Assembly: GCA_011316305.1 (NCBI GenBank)
Contig: SAUG01000009.1
Span: 310,001 to 374,000 of the forward strand
Length of the DNA stretch: 64,000 bases
From: Rusavskia elegans
Lineage: Eukaryota > Ascomycota > Lecanoromycetes > Teloschistales > Teloschistaceae
Direction of reading: 5' to 3'
Made by a program: the position numbers and the translations under genes. The notes beneath the pieces were generated by a model, which was given only the letters and a program-made list of their open reading frames with translations, searched no databases and was not told the origin of the DNA. Of this stretch, positions 60,370-64,000 are shown one piece after another. Position 1 is the stretch's first letter; the number at the start of each line of letters is the position of its first letter.

Positions 60370-60733
60370 TTTTAAGCTTTAAAAGCTTTAATAACTCCTT
60401 TAATATTAGCTAGATTATCGATAGACTTCTAAAACCTTTTATAAAGCGGCGAATTAATCTATTAGATTGAATACTCGGGTTTATTTCGCCTTATATAAAT
60501 ATCTAAAATTTCCTCGATCTTCTATTCCTTTTCGCTTTCTATTAGAATAGGCTAAGGCTCCGGATCTTTATCGTTTCGCGAGTATTAAAACTTTAATAAA
60601 GATATATAGAAAGTAAAATAGATAATTTTAAATAATTCCAATAGGTCTAATTTATACGCCTATAAACTATTTTTTTTAAATATTTTATAAAGATTTAATT
60701 ATTTACAGTCTATTTTCTTTTTAGATTTAAAAC

Positions 60734-61066
60734 TCAATTCTCGCCGGAATAGATTGGATTGATATAGATTTTAGTTTGTAAAACCCACACTAATAGAATA
60801 TTAGATTTTATAAATTAGAACGTAAATAGTAAATAGTTTTTATAGGGTAGGGGCCGAAGTTTAATTTAAAAAAAAACTGTAGTTAAATAGGCCTAATATA
60901 TATAGATTTAACGAAAAAAGATATAAGATATCTCGTAGGACAATTTAAAAAATCTATACTATTTAAATAGATTGGATTTAAAGCTTCTAAAACCTATATT
61001 ATACCAATCCAAAAAGGTCTACTATACCAAATTTTAATAGATTTTTCCAATATATTCCGGCGAGGA
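60734..61066. mobile_element. Type G hAT-like MITE, copy 1
   Basis: About 333 bp with inverted ends TTCTCGCCGGAATAG and TATTCCGGCGAGGA, followed inside by ATTGGATTG and its inverse CCAATCC. Flanks TTTAAAAC (60726-60733) and TTTAAAAG (61067-61074) suggest an 8-bp TSD, with four extra bases at the left. It interrupts the chromovirus between integrase and chromodomain. Contains CTCGTAGGACAATTTAAAAA, shared with copy 2. Confidence 0.85.
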
Positions 61067-61363
61067 TTTAAAAGTATATATATTAATATTCCGAATAAAT
61101 ATTTTATTCCTTTTTATAAAAAATAAATTTTTATAATAGCGGTCGTATTATATTATCTATTATTCTACGATCTTTCACTATAAATCTTTTAAATATTTTC
61201 TACTATTTCGTAACTAATTTACTTTTTCGATAGCTAGAAACGCTTTTCCTTTGGAATTTTATCTTCGAAAACCTAATTTGAATAAAGTATATATCTTTTT
61301 AGAAATTTATTTAAACTTTTATTAGTAGATACGTATTTACTATTATTATATACGAATATCGTT

Positions 61364-61786
61364 TAGATTGACCGTCGAATCGAATTTCGAACTCGGGTTA
61401 ACTAATCCGATCCGATTTAACCGGATTTCGGATGTTAGATTATAATCCGATTTAATTTACTAAAACCGCTAAGCTCTAGTATTAAAGTATAAAGCTAATA
61501 TAACTTTTATACGAATTTACTAAAAAGATTCTAATTAATTAACTACGCTAGCTAGAGATATTCTAATTCGAAAAAACATATTATCTAAATATATTATTTT
61601 TATTAAAATTATAATATAATAATATATTAAATATATAATTTAATCGGATCGGATCCGGATCGAATTACTAAATAATCCGACCCGGATTCGACCTACTAAA
61701 ACTCGGATCGGGTTCGGATTAGATTACTAAAATTAAATCGGGTACCCGACGGTTCGACGGGAACTCGACCCGAAACGGCCAGTCTA
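61364..61786 (+). mobile_element. Type C non-autonomous hAT element
   Basis: TAGATTGACCGTCGAATCG to CCGAAACGGCCAGTCTA, 423 bp, TSDs ATATCGTT (61356-61363) and ATATCGCT (61787-61794), one C/T apart. Inserted in the integrase region. Confidence 0.92.
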
Positions 61787-62502
61787 ATATCGCTATTAGA
61801 AGTAATTTAGATTAATTATTCTATTTAAAGTTATAGTAAACTTATAAATAATATTCTAGCGTTTAATTTTAGCGTTTTATTTACCCGTCCGTTTAAAGAT
61901 AATAGATTATATTAAATTTCGACCTCGTACCTAGATAGTATAAAAACGTTTACTAGAAGTTACTAGTAAATAAAAATCTTTAATCTAAAATTAAATTTCG
62001 GATTATACTATAATTATAGTAGAATTCGCGTTAAAGAAAATCTGTTAAACTTTTAGTATTTAGACTTTTCTTTATTACGATATACGTTCTATATTTTATT
62101 GATTCCTCGATAAATATATAGATAGTATCGCTTATTTTACCCGTATATAGATTCTTCGCAGGCGGAAAATTGGTAATAAAATCTATTATTACGGAAGAAA
62201 ATAGATTTTCGCTTCTAGATAAAATTAGATTGAATTTTCTATAGAATTTAAAATAATAGATATATATCCTTTAATAAATAAAATATATATAAATATATTG
62301 TTTAATTTCTTTATCTATTTTTAGCTAATAATATTTATTTTTAATTGAATCTAAAATTCGTTTAATAGTAAAATAATCTATAAACGGATTATAATAATTT
62401 ATTCGTAGTATTTTCTCTCTAGTAGACAGGTCTTTAGGAATATAAACTACGGGCTTTCTATAAAAAAGACTATTTTTTGATTTACTTTGATAAATTTATT
62501 CG

Positions 62503-63270
62503 TAGACTGGCCGTCGGATCGGGTTTCGAATCCGAGTCGGATTAGATTAAAACGTAATCCGATTTAACCGAATTTCGGATTCTAGATTATAATCTAATCC
62601 GATCCGCTAAAATCGCTAAATTCTGGTATAGAAGTATAAAACTAGTATAACCTTTATATAAATTTACTAAGAAAATTCTAATTAATTAACTATATTAACT
62701 TGAAATATTCTAACTCGAAGAAATATATTATCTAAATATATTACTTTTATTCAAATATAAGAATAATAATATATTAAATATATAATTTAATCGGATCGGG
62801 TCCGGATCGGATTATTAAATAATTCGATCCGGATTTTCGCCGGAATAGATTGGATTGGTATGGATTTTAGTTTATAAAACCTATACCAATAGAGTATTAA
62901 ATATTATAGATTAGAGCGTAAATAGTATAGATTCTTAATAGGGTGGAAACCGAAGTTTAATTTAAAGAAAATATATAGTTAAATAGATCTAATACGTATA
63001 GATTTAACGAAAAAAGATATAGAATATCTCGTAGGACAATTTAAAAAACCCATACTATTTAAATAGATTGGGTTAAAGGCCTCTAAAACCTATACTATAC
63101 AAATCCAAAAGGATCTACTATACCAAACTCTAATAGATTTCTCTAATCTATTCCGACGAAAAGACCCGGATTTAACTCGTTAAAACTCGAGTCGGGTCCG
63201 GATTAGATTACTAAAATCGGGTCGGATACCCGACGGTTCGACGGAAACTCGACCCGAAACGGCCAGTCTA
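62503..63270 (+). mobile_element. Type C hAT element with nested type G element
   Basis: TAGACTGGCCGTCGGATCGG to CCGAAACGGCCAGTCTA with a perfect TSD TTTATTCG (62495-62502, 63271-63278). Without the insertion at 62834-63162 it is about 430 bp. It sits between the RNase H and H2C2 parts of the chromovirus. Confidence 0.93.
62834..63162. mobile_element. Type G hAT-like MITE, copy 2
   Basis: 329 bp, ends TTTTCGCCGGAATAG and CTATTCCGACGAAAA, TSDs GATCCGGA (62826-62833) and GACCCGGA (63163-63170). Highly similar to copy 1, including AGATTGG..CCAATCC-type subterminal inverses and CTCGTAGGACAATTTAAAAA. Nested in a type C element that is itself in the chromovirus. Confidence 0.9.
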
Positions 63271-64000
63271 TTTATTCGAACGGAGTAGAAAATTTCTTTT
63301 TCTAACCTTCGTTATTTATAAAATTATTATTAGATTATCATTTTATAAACCAGATCGCTATAGATTCGGGTATATCTAAATATATATTTTTATTTTTAAA
63401 AATCTTTTATACTAAACGGCGTAAGATTCTAATACGAATATTTAAAAGATTATTTAATTCTATATTATAACATTTAGTAACTAAATAAATAATTATCGAA
63501 ATATTGGTATTTTTTTAGATTTCCGGCTATAAATCGCGTATACGAAATTTATTTTAAAAAATAGATAGAAAAAAATTATTATTATCTTTACTTCCGTCCG
63601 GTTTTATAATATCTAGCCGTTTAAAAAAAATTATTAGCAAAAATAAATTTACCTTTTCGATATTTAATATAGAAATCGAATACTATAAATCTTTTAGTCT
63701 ATCGGATTTATTTTAGATTAAAAACTTTAATCGATATAAAATATCGAAGATTTTTAGAATCTATAAATATATGGATAAGTTTTTTACTATTTTATAGATA
63801 ATATTTCTAATTTTTTAAAATAATAAATAATTATATATAATTCTTTATTATATATATTATGACGGACTTTTACGTCTTTAAAAATACAGTTTATAAAGAT
63901 AATAGAATACTATTATCTATTTTTATATAGCTAGCTTAAAACTTTACTAAAATCTCGATTTAATACGTCGATTTCTATACGAATTTTAGCTTTTTAATTA

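Larger units (their letters stand above)
60370..64000 (-). pseudogene. Ty3/Gypsy chromovirus pol relic (RNase H, integrase, chromodomain)
   Basis: Minus strand, cut by the window edge, so reverse transcriptase would lie beyond 64000. Blocks in order: RNase H, IRIEIDVLNRDFSKVLS at about 63986-63936, NKELYIII near 63850, NLRYF..IKVF, and KYRKGK..FANNFFKRLD near 63665-63610; the integrase H2C2 finger region VVYIPKDLSTREKILRINYY near 62452-62390 with YFTIKRILDSIKNKYY; the integrase core DFITNFPPAKNLYTGKISDT at 62183-62124, LILDQRFLFTSNF near 61990, and TLEYY near 61864-61850, giving the D,D,E positions; after an insertion, a GPY-like linker; and a chromodomain KIEEILDIYIRRNKPEY near 60525-60470. 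Stops and frameshifts are RIP-type. Three insertions interrupt it (60734-61066, 61364-61786, 62503-63270). Confidence 0.88.

Noticed and set aside
1..64000. Mitochondrial or plasmid DNA, suggested by very high A/T
   Set aside because: The presence of hAT and Ty3/Gypsy relics, CpA-directed decay and the absence of mitochondrial genes or rRNA argue for nuclear DNA.

Overview
This window is AT-rich nuclear DNA from a filamentous ascomycete fungus. It looks like a solid block of transposable elements decayed by repeat-induced point mutation (RIP). CA and TG dinucleotides are scarce almost everywhere, TA is in great excess and CG survives. ATG and intact reading frames are therefore rare, and I see no host gene. 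What can be read is relics: hAT transposase (LDIW, DN..SSNNTL and LAYIINL-like motifs), a Ty3/Gypsy chromovirus pol (RNase H, H2C2 finger, integrase, chromodomain), a short LTR element with a gag-like stretch, tRNA-derived SINEs, and several families of short elements. Boundaries were set mainly from terminal repeats and target-site duplications (TSDs) whose two copies match or differ by C/T or G/A changes. All coordinates were read by eye.

Layout. 1-561: end of an LTR element (minus) inserted in a hAT relic. 562-2642: two hAT pieces in opposite orientation. 2846-3335: a short hAT-end element. 3524-16350: an LTR element (plus) split by a hAT copy (about 6594-14981), which itself carries four further insertions; its 5' LTR holds a three-deep stack. 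16442-17406 and 19550-20620: two members of a family with 13-bp TSDs. 21371-25777: a second, nearly complete copy of the LTR element (minus) with four small insertions. 26741-27782: a short hAT-like element carrying an inserted 608-bp element with many AGCCG/CGGCT motifs. 28324-28690: a SINE. 31146-41744: a 10.6-kb hAT nest, five levels deep, with the most complete hAT copy inside (34013-40146). 41816-42800: another 13-bp-TSD element. 45804-50795: another hAT copy. 51357-58274: short hAT-like elements, 13-bp-TSD elements and SINEs. About 60370-64000: the chromovirus (minus), interrupted three times.

How the parts relate. Most short elements (exact 160-bp units and 400-700-bp types) begin TAGACTGG and end CCAGTCTA, make 8-bp TSDs, and carry GGATCGG/CCGATCC motifs near their ends like the hAT elements; they are probably non-autonomous elements moved by the hAT transposase. 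A second mobile system is the 13-bp-TSD family (about 0.94-1.09 kb, seven or more copies), one of which keeps a stop-free stretch of about 126 codons without ATG that I do not recognise. Three insertions (26836-27443, 35837-36029, 49762-49981) are rich in CA/TG and apparently escaped most RIP. The whole could be pericentromeric, centromeric or subtelomeric heterochromatin; that is inference.
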